Source: JAGXKT01 sp964531695 (GTDB lineage Bacteria; Planctomycetota; Phycisphaerae; SM23-33). From it: 59,444 nucleotides of DNA. Positions 51,161 to 58,690 of the stretch are shown here, in pieces; the first letter of the stretch is position 1, and each line of letters starts with the position of its first letter. Below the pieces are notes generated by a model. That model was not told the origin of the DNA. It saw only the letters and a list, made by a program, of their open reading frames with translations, and did not search any database. The translations under genes and the position numbers were made by a program. The stretch spans positions 1 to 59,444 of the forward strand of contig CAZHEH010000020.1 of the NCBI GenBank assembly GCA_964531695.1, written 5' to 3'.

Positions 51161-51292
51161 GGCATGCGTCCCCACGCGTGGTGCCATGCTTCCCCGTTGT
51201 CTGGCGAAGCATGCTCCGGAAGCCACCGGCCCGTGGGCCGAGGCACGCTTCCGCAAGGGAAGGCATGGCACTGCCAAGCGGAAGCGTGCCAC
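51161..51292. repeat. Direct repeat, left copy
   Basis: A 132-bp block starting ggcatgcgtcc and ending gaagcgtgccac, with a diverged copy in the same orientation at 53091-53223. Between them are the unknown/DUF488 gene pair. The arms contain gaagccaccggcccgtgggc in both copies. Confidence 0.8.
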
Positions 51293-51306
51293 GTGGCTGT
51301 TTGGGA

Positions 51307-52107
51307 TCAGCCAAAGAGAGACGGCGACCGTGCCGGAGGCTTCGGTGGGTAGAAGAGGCCGATGACGAGCCATTGATTCAGGGGATGCCGTGACCCGACG
51401 AAGAAACTAACATCCTTGTCGGGGCTGCATATTTCGCCAAGGAATTTGTCCCGAACACTCCGCAGTGCTTCCTCCTCGCCCTTGGACTTGCGTTCTCGCA
51501 GGAACAATGCGCCGAGCTCCCAGTCCTCGAACATCAGGCGATGTGGCTCGTCACTGTCGTCACACTTGAAGACGTAATGGAAGCGGTACGGGATGCGCTT
51601 GAGCTCTTTCTTTTTGCCGAACAGAAGGGGCTCATTCAGACTTGCCTCGTGCTTCGGTGACCACTTGTCTTGGCCCTTGCTGATCTTCAGGTCCAGCACG
51701 TGGCTAGGCTTGATGATCCCCAGAGATGCTCGGTTCTCCTCCCATTTCCGTTCAAGCTCACGGAGCGTATGGTGCGGCATGGCATCCACAATTTCACGGC
51801 GGCGACGCCAGCCATGGGCGCTCGTGAGAGGTTCTCCGAGTAGCCGGATGGACCTGATGTCGGGTTCACGACTTTCCGGCCTGGGGTCATTCTGATACCC
51901 GCGTAGGGCAAGACCAACTTCGATCCATTGCCACTTCTTATACTGCTGCTTCTTTGGGAGGTATCGGTATGGGACCGGATAGATGCGGAGCCATTCCCTC
52001 GATTCCGAGATGGCTGCCGTGCAGACCGTTTCGTCATGCCTCACCGACGGGTTCGGATAGGTCTTGACGACAACCAGCGCTTTGGTCAGCTGAAAACCGG
52101 CTCGCAT
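51307..52107 (-). CDS. Unknown protein paired with a DUF488 protein
   Basis: This 266-residue soluble protein begins LVVVKTYPNPSVRHDETVCT and continues TAAISESREWLRIYPVPYRY, a pattern that probably belongs to a conserved family (Lys-Thr-Tyr-Pro, then Val-Cys-Thr). The body is rich in Lys/Arg/Glu (RYLPKKQQYKKWQWIEVGLA). The ATG at 52107 lies 22 nt inside the end of the DUF4065-DUF488 gene, so the genes are coupled. Its base composition is lower in GC than the flanks, suggesting transfer. The function is not known. It could be a defence or toxin partner, an idea drawn only from context. Confidence 0.6.
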   Translation of the reverse strand: MRAGFQLTKALVVVKTYPNPSVRHDETVCTAAISESREWLRIYPVPYRYLPKKQQYKKWQWIEVGLALRGYQNDPRPESREPDIRSIRLLGEPLTSAHGWRRRREIVDAMPHHTLRELERKWEENRASLGIIKPSHVLDLKISKGQDKWSPKHEASLNEPLLFGKKKELKRIPYRFHYVFKCDDSDEPHRLMFEDWELGALFLRERKSKGEEEALRSVRDKFLGEICSPDKDVSFFVGSRHPLNQWLVIGLFYPPKPPARSPSLFG

Positions 52108-53015
52108 TCAGTCCCCCGAATATCGCGCACCGGAAGATGCGTGATTGACGCGATGGTCTGTGCCAGGCGCGTTCGATGGCAGAGCGCAGGATCCGCCTCC
52201 ATGCAAAGTAACACGCTGGCCTTCTGCGTTACGAGATCGGACACCTGCCGTACCGCCTTCGGCTGCGATGGCAGCAGAACCTTGGCATAGTGGTCGAAGA
52301 GCCTGTCGTAGTCTTTCTTGTTCTGGAGGTTCCGACGCAGTTGGGCGGGGATGCCCACTTCTGGAACGTGGATGTATTCGACTCCGACCTTGTTGGCGAC
52401 GCGCCCCAGGGTGCCCTTATGGAAGCCGTAGCGGCGCGCAACCGGGTTGCTACGAACGTCGATGATTCTGCTAATCCCCGCAAGCATCAACTCGTCGAGC
52501 AGGCGGTCGACTGACCATCGCTCATACCCAACCGTATAGACGGCCAATTTCGCCTGCTTGCGCTCAGCCAGTCTCCTGATCCTGCTGTTCGTCGTGTACC
52601 ACGGGAACTCGGTGTAGACGTAGTCAACCAATTCTTCTGGACGGTGCCCGCCAAATCTTTCAACAACACGAGCGGCATCGGATCGAATACCGCAGGGCAG
52701 GCCGCCCGTGTCCCCGCACGCATCATCGATCCGCTCCCACGCCTTCCCATCAGCGGCTTCTCGCAGATACCCATCGCGCACGAGACCATCGGCCTCGCGG
52801 AAGAGAGTGAAAGAGAACGGTCCATAGAGGTACGGGACGAAGTCGTAAAACGTCGTGCCGCCGCCGCTCTGAGTCTCTCGCGCAACCAAGAAGGCCCACT
52901 TGGTCAGCTCCAAGTGGCCCACAGCCCGGCCGGCTCGTTCGATCATGTACAGCAGGCATTTTTGCCGGTTCAGCATTCGACGCCTCGCGGTGGTCTTTCC
53001 CTCCATCCTATACAT
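52086..53015 (-). CDS. DUF4065-like (Panacea/SocA-like) and DUF488 fusion protein
   Basis: This 309-residue protein has a GGAGG ribosome site 8 nt before the ATG at 53015. Residues of about 15-140 resemble the DUF4065/Panacea antitoxin or SocA-like fold (MLNRQKCLLYMIERAGRAVG, TTFYDFVPYLYGPFSFTLF). Residues of about 160-305 are a DUF488 domain. Its blocks are VYTVGYERWSVDRLLDELML, RIIDVRSNPVARRYGFHKGT and ASVLLCMEADPALCHRTRLA (Cys-His motif). DUF488 is often found with mobile or defence islands. It overlaps the next gene by 22 nt. The pair is bracketed by direct repeats. Confidence 0.78.
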   Translation of the reverse strand: MYRMEGKTTARRRMLNRQKCLLYMIERAGRAVGHLELTKWAFLVARETQSGGGTTFYDFVPYLYGPFSFTLFREADGLVRDGYLREAADGKAWERIDDACGDTGGLPCGIRSDAARVVERFGGHRPEELVDYVYTEFPWYTTNSRIRRLAERKQAKLAVYTVGYERWSVDRLLDELMLAGISRIIDVRSNPVARRYGFHKGTLGRVANKVGVEYIHVPEVGIPAQLRRNLQNKKDYDRLFDHYAKVLLPSQPKAVRQVSDLVTQKASVLLCMEADPALCHRTRLAQTIASITHLPVRDIRGTECEPVFS

Positions 53016-53090
53016 CGGTCGATCCTCCGGCAATCCTTGATGCGTGCCAGGACGAGCCCCTCCGCGCAGTTGCGACTCGCGGGGGGAGGG

Positions 53091-53223
53091 GGCATGCGTC
53101 CCGACGCATGGCGCCATGGATTCCCCGTCGTCTGGGGAAGCATGCTCGTGAAGCCACCGGCCCGTGGGCCGAGGCATGGTTCCGCAAGCGGACGCATGGC
53201 GCCCCCAGGCGGAAGCGTGCTAC
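53091..53223. repeat. Direct repeat, right copy
   Basis: The diverged same-orientation copy of 51161-51292 (starts ggcatgcgtcc, ends ggaagcgtgctac). The two copies bracket the two-gene cassette. Confidence 0.8.
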
Positions 53224-53290
53224 CGGTTCGCCATCGCCTCTGCTTGCCCCGTTTCCTCTTCGGCCGCTACCCAGGACGCACCGGGGCGGG

Positions 53291-53296
53291 TATGAT
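53291..53296 (+). promoter_or_regulatory. -10 box, 6 nt before the ATG at 53303
   Basis: TATGAT, then gcgtcc and ATG, consistent with a leaderless transcript. No good -35 was seen. Confidence 0.4.
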
Positions 53297-53302
53297 GCGT
53301 CC

Positions 53303-53764
53303 ATGAGCGATCCGACCGATCTGGCCAAGCTGGATGAGTTGCTCGAGGCGATTCGCGGGTACGACGACCCGCGCCGGGCCGCGAGCGAGTGGAAGCAGGT
53401 CTACCGTCTGCTCGGCAAGACGGAGTTGCCGTCCGGTCGCGTCACGGCCGTGGTGGGCATGCGGGACGTGCCCGGGCTGGTCGAGCTGCTCGAGCGGCTC
53501 CGCGGCGGCGACGCCGGGCCGGCGCACCAGATCGACCCCGAGACGCTCCGCAAGGCCCTGCACGCGTTCCGCAAGCGGCTGAAGCTGACGGTGTTGGACG
53601 AGGAGTCCAAGCTCGGCCGCGGGCCCCTGAGCAAGGGGGCCGTGTCGCGGGAGGACCGGGCGATCAGCCCGCCCGTCGAATGGCCGGAGGAGGTCTGGCA
53701 GGCCCTCGTCCACCAGGGCAAGCTCCGCTACCTCGGGCACGGGCTGTACGATCTGCCGACCTGA
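53303..53764 (+). CDS. Hypothetical protein
   Basis: This 153-residue soluble protein is not recognised. It is helical and charged: LAKLDELLEAIRGYDDPRRA, ELPSGRVTAVVGMRDVPGLV, TLRKALHAFRKRLKLTVLDE. The C-terminal WPEEVWQALVHQGKLRYLGH suggests a small winged-helix-like turn, but this is a guess. A -10 box lies 6 nt before its ATG. It is upstream of ribH-nusB (76 nt) on the same strand but has its own promoter. Confidence 0.5.
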   Translation: MSDPTDLAKLDELLEAIRGYDDPRRAASEWKQVYRLLGKTELPSGRVTAVVGMRDVPGLVELLERLRGGDAGPAHQIDPETLRKALHAFRKRLKLTVLDEESKLGRGPLSKGAVSREDRAISPPVEWPEEVWQALVHQGKLRYLGHGLYDLPT

Positions 53765-53807
53765 GGGCGAAGGGCCGCCCGGGGTCGCGGTGACCGGCCG
53801 CATGGCG

Positions 53808-53813
53808 TATACT
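53808..53813 (+). promoter_or_regulatory. -10 element upstream of ribH
   Basis: TATACT lies 27 nt before the ATG at 53841. No convincing -35 was found. Confidence 0.45.
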
Positions 53814-53840
53814 CTTGGGGTCCGCATGGGAGACAGGACC

Positions 53841-54323
53841 ATGAAGGAATACCACGGCGATCTGGTCGCGCCGGCGAAGGCGAAGTTCGCCCTCGTCGTC
53901 AGCCGGTTCAACGAGTTCATCACGAGCAAGCTGCGCGACGGGGCCATGGACGCCCTGACGCGGCACGGCGTGTCGAGCGACGACGTCGAGGTCGTCTGGT
54001 CGCCGGGAAGCTGGGAGATCCCGCTGCTGACGCAGAAGCTCGCCGCCTCCGGGCGCTACGCGGCCGTGGTGTGCCTCGGCGCGGTCATCCGCGGCGGGAC
54101 GGACCACCACCAGTACATCGCCGCGGAGGTCGCCAAGGGCGTGGCCCAGGCGGCGATGGCCTCGGGCGTGCCGTGCGTGTTCGGCGTGCTGACCTGCGAC
54201 ACGATCGAGCAGGCCGTCGAGCGTGCCGGCACGAAGGCGGGCAACAAGGGGGCCGACGCCGCCAACGCGGCGCTGGAAATGGCCAACCTGCTGACCCGGC
54301 TGCCGGGCGGCGCCGAGACGTAG
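53841..54323 (+). CDS. ribH: 6,7-dimethyl-8-ribityllumazine synthase
   Basis: This 160-residue riboflavin-pathway enzyme condenses the RibB and RibA/RibD products into lumazine and forms large capsids in relatives. The core is FALVVSRFNEFITSKLRDGA, VVWSPGSWEIPLLTQKL, the CLGAVIRGGTDHHQYIAAEV loop with the catalytic His, and VPCVFGVLTCDTIEQAVERA. The start MKEYHGDL has a GGAG site nearby; an ATG at 53826 is possible. It precedes nusB by 3 nt, a well-known ribH-nusB pair. The partner ribBA is at 2563. Confidence 0.95.
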   Translation: MKEYHGDLVAPAKAKFALVVSRFNEFITSKLRDGAMDALTRHGVSSDDVEVVWSPGSWEIPLLTQKLAASGRYAAVVCLGAVIRGGTDHHQYIAAEVAKGVAQAAMASGVPCVFGVLTCDTIEQAVERAGTKAGNKGADAANAALEMANLLTRLPGGAET

Positions 54324-54326
54324 CAC

Positions 54327-54740
54327 ATGCCCTCCAAACGCCGCCGCGGACGACGACTCGCGCTTCAGGCGCTCTGCTGCCTCGACGTGCAGGGCGAGGA
54401 TGCGCGCCCCTCCGTCGGGCAATTCATCTCCGAGAGCAAGGAAGAACCCGACACGCTCGACCTCGCCCGCGAACTGCTCGAGCTGGCCTTACGCGACCGC
54501 CCGGCGTGCGACGAGGTCCTCGCCCGCCACGCCCGGCACTGGGACCTGACGCGACTGGCGCTGGTCGACCGGAACATCCTCCGCCTCGCCACGGCCGAGA
54601 TGCGAGCGGACCGCGCGCCGGGCCGGGTCGTCATCACCGAGGCCATCGCCCTGGCGCGGGAGTTCTCCACGGCCGAGAGCCCGAGGTTCATCAACGGCGT
54701 GCTGGATGCCGTCGCCCGCGAGCTGCGCGGTCAACAGTAG
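54327..54740 (+). CDS. nusB: Transcription antitermination factor NusB
   Basis: This 137-residue all-helical RNA-binding protein works with NusE/S10 in rRNA antitermination. Features are RRRGRRLALQALCCLDVQGE at the N-terminus, WDLTRLALVDRNILRLATAE and VVITEAIALAREFSTAESPR. The ending FINGVLDAVARELRGQQ is typical. It directly follows ribH by 3 nt and is probably co-transcribed. Stable-RNA transcription control is the known role; nothing unusual was seen. Confidence 0.94.
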   Translation: MPSKRRRGRRLALQALCCLDVQGEDARPSVGQFISESKEEPDTLDLARELLELALRDRPACDEVLARHARHWDLTRLALVDRNILRLATAEMRADRAPGRVVITEAIALAREFSTAESPRFINGVLDAVARELRGQQ

Positions 54741-55028
54741 GGGACGCTCCCCCGCTCCGCGCCTGCGTTGACGGCGGGAAGGCGGTATTCCGCCGTGATG
54801 CCGAGCCAAGTAGGACGAGACCCGATCCGTCGGGACTGCACACGCAGCCGAGGGCCCGGCCCCGGCTGGGTGGAATGGGCCCGTTCACGGGCCTTCGCCC
54901 GCCCGCAGGCGGGCTCCGTCGCGCGGCCGGGCCGACCACGGGCTTCTTCCCTCGCCGCCCTTCGGCTCGTCCCGGCCCGCCCGCCGCAGGCCGGACATCG
55001 CAACCTGCGCGCTCGATCCTGAAATCGG

Positions 55029-55358
55029 TTGTGTGCCCCCGGATATCCCGATATTCAGAAGTACTTTTTGCCGATCTCGCGAGCTTCGGTAGAATCCCCT
55101 GAGAGGTCGACGGCGATCGACGGCCGGATCGCATCGGGGCCGTCCCGGCTGGAAGGCCTCCGAATTGCCTGGGCGTTTGTCTGTCCGCCGGTTGCGCTGC
55201 TGCCGACGGGTCGGCCATTGCAGGCGGCAGTCAACGGAGCTGTGCTCGGGCTGTCGGTCTTGGGCGTCACGAGGCATTTCGCCACTTGGGGTCTGTTTGG
55301 GGTTGTCGGACTCATGGTGTGTCTGACGCACGCCCTGATGGCTGGGATCGAAACGTGA
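55029..55358 (+). CDS. Small membrane protein, YqaE/Pmp3-like (start uncertain)
   Basis: The last 70 residues contain two hydrophobic segments (AWAFVCPPVALLPTGRPLQA, and NGAVLGLSVLGVTRHFATWG followed by LFGVVGLMVCLTHALMAG). The pattern CPP, GRP-x-QA, N and HA is like Pmp3/YqaE membrane proteins. The upstream part (first 40 codons) has no clear start; GTG 55029, TTG 55068 or CTG 55149 are all possible and none has a good ribosome site. A TAGAAT -10 lies at 55091, which would favour a start after 55097. The real gene may thus be shorter. A modest call. Confidence 0.4.
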   Translation: MCAPGYPDIQKYFLPISRASVESPERSTAIDGRIASGPSRLEGLRIAWAFVCPPVALLPTGRPLQAAVNGAVLGLSVLGVTRHFATWGLFGVVGLMVCLTHALMAGIET

Positions 55359-55387
55359 CGCTCTATACGGGAAGGATGGTATAGGAA

Positions 55388-56446
55388 ATGGCGAACGAAC
55401 GGATCATCGAGCTCCTGGGAAAAGAGGCGCAGCAGCTACTGGAGTATCAGGCCAAGGGGTTCCCTTCCGATTCGCTGCACCTGCCCGGTCCGGACTTCGT
55501 CGCTCGCGTGATGACGGCAAGCGACCGTCCCAATGCGGTCCTGCGCAACTTCCAGGCCATTCTGGACCACGGGCGACTGGCTGGCACGGGCCACGTGTCC
55601 ATCCTGCCGGTCGATCAAGGGATCGAGCATTCGGCGGGGGCAAGCTTCGCGCCGAATCCCATCTACTTCGATCCGGAGAACATCGTCAAGCTGGCCATCG
55701 AGGGCGGCTGTAACGCGGTCGCCTCAACGCTGGGCGTCCTCGGTGCCGTCAGCAGAAGATACGCGCACCGTATCCCGTTCATCGTGAAGCTGAACCACAA
55801 CGAGCTGCTGACCTTTCCAAACACGTATGATCAGATCTTCTTCGGATCGGTTCAGCAGGCGTTCGACTTGGGCGCTGTCGCGGTCGGAGCGACGATCTAC
55901 TTCGGCTCAGAGGAATCCTCTCGCCAGATGCGGGAGGTCGCGGACGCCTTCGCACAGGCCCATGAGCTTGGCCTGGTTACCGTGCTCTGGTGCTACCTTC
56001 GCAATCAGGACTTCAAGACGCAGCAGGCTGATTATCACCTCGCTGCCGACCTGACCAATCAGGCCAACCACCTCGGCGTGACGCTTCAGGCGGACATCGT
56101 GAAGCAGAAGTTGCCCGAGGCGAATCGCGGCTTTGAGGCACTGAAGTTCGGCAAGACCCGACCGGAAGTATACGAACAGCTTACGCCGGGAGACCACCCG
56201 ATTGAGCTGACGCGATATCAGGTCGTCGGCTGCTACATGGGACGGGTGCCCCTGATCAACTCCGGCGGAGCGTCGGGAAAGGATGATTTCGCCCAGGCGG
56301 TCCGCACAGCGGTCATCAATAAGCGAGCCGGCGGACTCGGGTTGATCAGCGGCCGAAAGGCATTTCAACGTCCCATGGAAGAGGGCGTCAAGCTGCTCAA
56401 CCTGATCCAGGACGTCTACCTGGACGAATCGATTGCGCCGGCGTAG
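55388..56446 (+). CDS. fbaB: Class I fructose-bisphosphate aldolase (FbaB/DhnA type)
   Basis: This 352-residue cytoplasmic aldolase cleaves fructose-1,6-bisphosphate into triose phosphates. Family blocks are HVSILPVDQGIEHSAGASFA, IPFIVKLNHNELLTFPNTYD, AVAVGATIYFGSEESSRQMR, VVGCYMGRVPLINSGGASGK and KRAGGLGLISGRKAFQRPME. The archaeal-type class I form uses a Schiff-base lysine, probably in one of the later strands. An ATAGGAA site precedes the ATG. It stands alone with no other glycolytic gene nearby. An IS and repeats lie behind it. Confidence 0.93.
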   Translation: MANERIIELLGKEAQQLLEYQAKGFPSDSLHLPGPDFVARVMTASDRPNAVLRNFQAILDHGRLAGTGHVSILPVDQGIEHSAGASFAPNPIYFDPENIVKLAIEGGCNAVASTLGVLGAVSRRYAHRIPFIVKLNHNELLTFPNTYDQIFFGSVQQAFDLGAVAVGATIYFGSEESSRQMREVADAFAQAHELGLVTVLWCYLRNQDFKTQQADYHLAADLTNQANHLGVTLQADIVKQKLPEANRGFEALKFGKTRPEVYEQLTPGDHPIELTRYQVVGCYMGRVPLINSGGASGKDDFAQAVRTAVINKRAGGLGLISGRKAFQRPMEEGVKLLNLIQDVYLDESIAPA

Positions 56447-57779
56447 TTGAACGCGCCCGGTTGTGTCCCGGGCGGCTGGCCTGGGTGGTCGCCGGTTTCG
56501 TCGGGCGCGCCGGGTTCCTGACTCGCGATGGCGCCTCGTCTAGTCGGACGCGCAAGCGGGCTTCCACGCGGGAGAACGCCGCTGTGCCGGAGGCATCGCC
56601 ACACACGGCCGGACGCACGCTGGAACGCGGGCCGCACCGCCGCTTCGCGCTGGCGGTGCTGCTGGCCGTGCTGGCGGGCCGCGGGGGCAGCCCGCATCGG
56701 GCCACACTGGCGAGAACCGCCACCAAGGCGACCAGCCCCGCCGCGACGCATGCCTTCCGCTTGGGGCCTCGAACCCGCGTATCCTGCTTCGAAGATTGGC
56801 TCATCATGTCACCCGTAAGCTTTCTCGCATCCCGCAAAAAAGGGGACAGGCTGCTCTGTAGAAAACCTCTCAACGGACACCAAAGGACGAGGATGTTGTG
56901 GGTGATGACCTTGAGCATCAGGGCCCGGCACTGCGACCAGTAGCCTCGTGCATTGACGGCCGGACCCAGCCGCCGCTTGATCATGCTGACGGTGGTTTCG
57001 GCCTGCCAGCGCTGCCCATACCCGGTCAGGTGCAGCCGGGAATGCATCAGGCGTCGGTAGTACCCCGTGGGCGGCTTGGCCGTGGGCCGGCCGATCGCCG
57101 CCGGGATCAGCGTGCGAATGCCCAGATCCTCTCGCGCCACGCAGTGAGCCCACTCGGCGTCGTAGCCGGCGTCGGCCAGCAAGGTGTCGATCTTCGCCCG
57201 GGGCCAAGCCTGGCACAGCATCGGCTCGAAGTGCGTGATGTCCGGCCCCGGCCCGCGCATCGGCATGGCGGCCAGGATGAGGTGATTGGCACAGTCGCAC
57301 AGCAGCGCCAGCTTGGGGAACCGGCTGTAGGTTGTCGATTGCCAACGTTTTCCGCCCTTTTCGCGACGCCGGATGAAGTAGTGGCTGGTGGAGTGCGTCT
57401 CGAAGCCGCTGGAGTCGAGGGCCGCCTGCTTCACCCGGGGGCGCCGTTTGGCACGCGGCCGGGCGCGGAGCAGCGTGGACTCCAGCAACCGTTGCACGGG
57501 GGCGTTGCGCAGCAGGCGTCGGCATGCCTTCTGCAGCGTGGTGTAGTGCGGGACCTTCGGCAGGGCGAGGGCCTCGCACAGCGTGGGCATCTCGGCCAGC
57601 ATCGCGGTGATCCCACGATAGTCGGTTCCGAAGAACTCCTTGAGGACCAGACAGGCGAACAGTTGGGGCTGGGTGTAGACCTTCGGGCTGCAACGATGGC
57701 TGTAGGCAGGCAGCGCGTCCTGCCCGACGGCCAACGCCACCAGCGCGACCTTCCGTGGCGACTTGCTGGTTGTGCTCAT
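56397..57779 (-). CDS. IS5/IS4-like DDE transposase, running out of the IS
   Basis: The protein begins MSTTSKSPRKVALVALAVGQ at 57779. Its DDE-type domain shows AALDSSGFETHSTSHYFIRR (first Asp), LLADAGYDAEWAHC (second Asp) and YGQRWQAETTVSMIKRRLG (Glu and the Y-x6-K-type end). The part inside the element is about 309 codons. The frame has no stop before the left terminal repeat and continues about 150 codons into flanking DNA to 56397, so its tail is not part of the IS. The family within the IS4/IS5 group is not resolved. The element looks recent, so the enzyme could be active. Confidence 0.8.
   Translation of the reverse strand: MSTTSKSPRKVALVALAVGQDALPAYSHRCSPKVYTQPQLFACLVLKEFFGTDYRGITAMLAEMPTLCEALALPKVPHYTTLQKACRRLLRNAPVQRLLESTLLRARPRAKRRPRVKQAALDSSGFETHSTSHYFIRRREKGGKRWQSTTYSRFPKLALLCDCANHLILAAMPMRGPGPDITHFEPMLCQAWPRAKIDTLLADAGYDAEWAHCVAREDLGIRTLIPAAIGRPTAKPPTGYYRRLMHSRLHLTGYGQRWQAETTVSMIKRRLGPAVNARGYWSQCRALMLKVITHNILVLWCPLRGFLQSSLSPFLRDARKLTGDMMSQSSKQDTRVRGPKRKACVAAGLVALVAVLASVARCGLPPRPASTASSTASAKRRCGPRSSVRPAVCGDASGTAAFSRVEARLRVRLDEAPSRVRNPARPTKPATTQASRPGHNRARSTTPAQSIRPGRRPGSG
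56447..56851. other. Spacer between fbaB and the IS, with a broken hairpin repeat at its end
   Basis: No gene is supported in these 405 bp. The transposase frame on the minus strand runs out into this stretch to 56397. The last 16 bp (aaaaaaggggacaggc) are the left part of a hairpin repeat into which the IS inserted. Confidence 0.5.
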
Positions 57780-57854
57780 GATCCATCGTGTAGCCCCTGG
57801 CTTCCGATCGCGCAAGTCTATTTATGGAAAATAATTAGAGTTTTCTACAGAGCA
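56852..57854. mobile_element. Insertion sequence of 1003 bp with 8-bp target duplication
   Basis: The terminal repeats start TGCTCTGTAGAAAAC on both sides (left from 56852, right ends at 57854 as its complement). Perfect 8-bp target duplications ggacaggc lie at 56844-56851 and 57855-57862. The element was inserted into a hairpin-forming dispersed repeat, whose other halves flank it. One transposase gene is inside. Confidence 0.9.
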
Positions 57855-57945
57855 GGACAGGCAGCTTTTCCGTAACCGCATCCCACCAACCGTCACGACG
57901 GGAGGCTCGGAAAAGTTGCCTGTCCCCCTTTCCCTCCCGGACTGG
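57855..57945. repeat. Hairpin repeat, copy interrupted by the IS
   Basis: After the 8-bp duplication the sequence reads agcttttccgtaaccgcatc onward, ending with a complementary ggaaaagttgcctgtccccc arm. Joined to 56836-56851 it would rebuild the full hairpin found intact at 58591-58672. Confidence 0.85.
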
Positions 57946-57953
57946 ACAAGTTG

Positions 57954-58454
57954 TTAGTCCCTGCGATTCATGTCGCTTAGGCGTTGATATTCTACCTTGG
58001 CGATTTCCTTCCTCAATCGCGACATGTACTCAGCGTCTTCCCAGTCTTCATATAGAACGATGTACCATTGCCCGTAATGTTTTCTGAGAACCAGTGAAGT
58101 GCCTGACTCTCCGATCCTGACACGTGCCAGATCCCTCCGTGCTTCGATCTTCCAATTCCCTTTCCCATGGCGTACTTCTTCTCGAAGGTTATCTATCGGG
58201 CTTGTGTATTCTGTGCCGAGAGCCTTAGGGAATTCGCGTCTGATTCGGCTGTCCCAATAGACAAACTCCTTCCACTGCCCACGTAGTCGGGGATGAATCA
58301 GGGAATCAAGATGGGGGTATTCCTCTGACTCGAATTTGTAATCCAGCGCCGACATTAACGCCTGTGGAGATGAGCAGCTCTCGTTTGGCTCAACCGGCCC
58401 AGTGTCGCATCCAATCAGCATGGTCGCCATAATAAACACAATAGAACAATTCAT
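57954..58454 (-). CDS. Low-GC hypothetical lipoprotein
   Basis: The 166 residues start with MNCSIVFIMATMLIGC, a lipoprotein signal. The body contains ALDYKFESEEYPHLDSLIHP, LRGQWKEFVYWDSRIRREFP and HYGQWYIVLYEDWEDAEYM. The sequence is clearly poorer in GC (about half) than the rest of the window and its codon choice differs, which suggests recent transfer. It lies between two copies of a hairpin repeat (57855-57945 and 58566-58672). No family was recognised. Confidence 0.6.
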   Translation of the reverse strand: MNCSIVFIMATMLIGCDTGPVEPNESCSSPQALMSALDYKFESEEYPHLDSLIHPRLRGQWKEFVYWDSRIRREFPKALGTEYTSPIDNLREEVRHGKGNWKIEARRDLARVRIGESGTSLVLRKHYGQWYIVLYEDWEDAEYMSRLRKEIAKVEYQRLSDMNRRD

Positions 58455-58565
58455 GGCGTAACAGTTCCTCGTCAATGTCATCACCATCGTCCCGCCTCCG
58501 GCGTATCATAAGGTACCTTGCCCGGTGCTTTTGTGGCCTCAATATATACCCTTACATGGTAATAG

Positions 58566-58672
58566 GGGGAAAAAGGGGACAGGCAGGGACAAAGGGGACA
58601 GGCAGCTTTTCCGTAACCGCATCCCACCAACCGTCACGACGGGAGGCAGGGAAAAGCTGCCTGTCCCCTTTT
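58566..58672. repeat. Intact hairpin repeat with a partial leading copy
   Basis: aaaggggacaggcagctttt (58591) and its complement (ending 58672) pair over about 22 bp with a 36-nt loop. A partial copy (aaaaaggggacaggcaggga) leads it at 58570. Another copy is split by the IS at 56852. Confidence 0.85.
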
Positions 58673-58690
58673 CCCGCTACCATCGCCTTG

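Noticed and set aside
56447..56851. A plus-strand gene behind fbaB
   Set aside because: The open frame lacks a ribosome site and domains and runs into the hairpin repeat and the IS.
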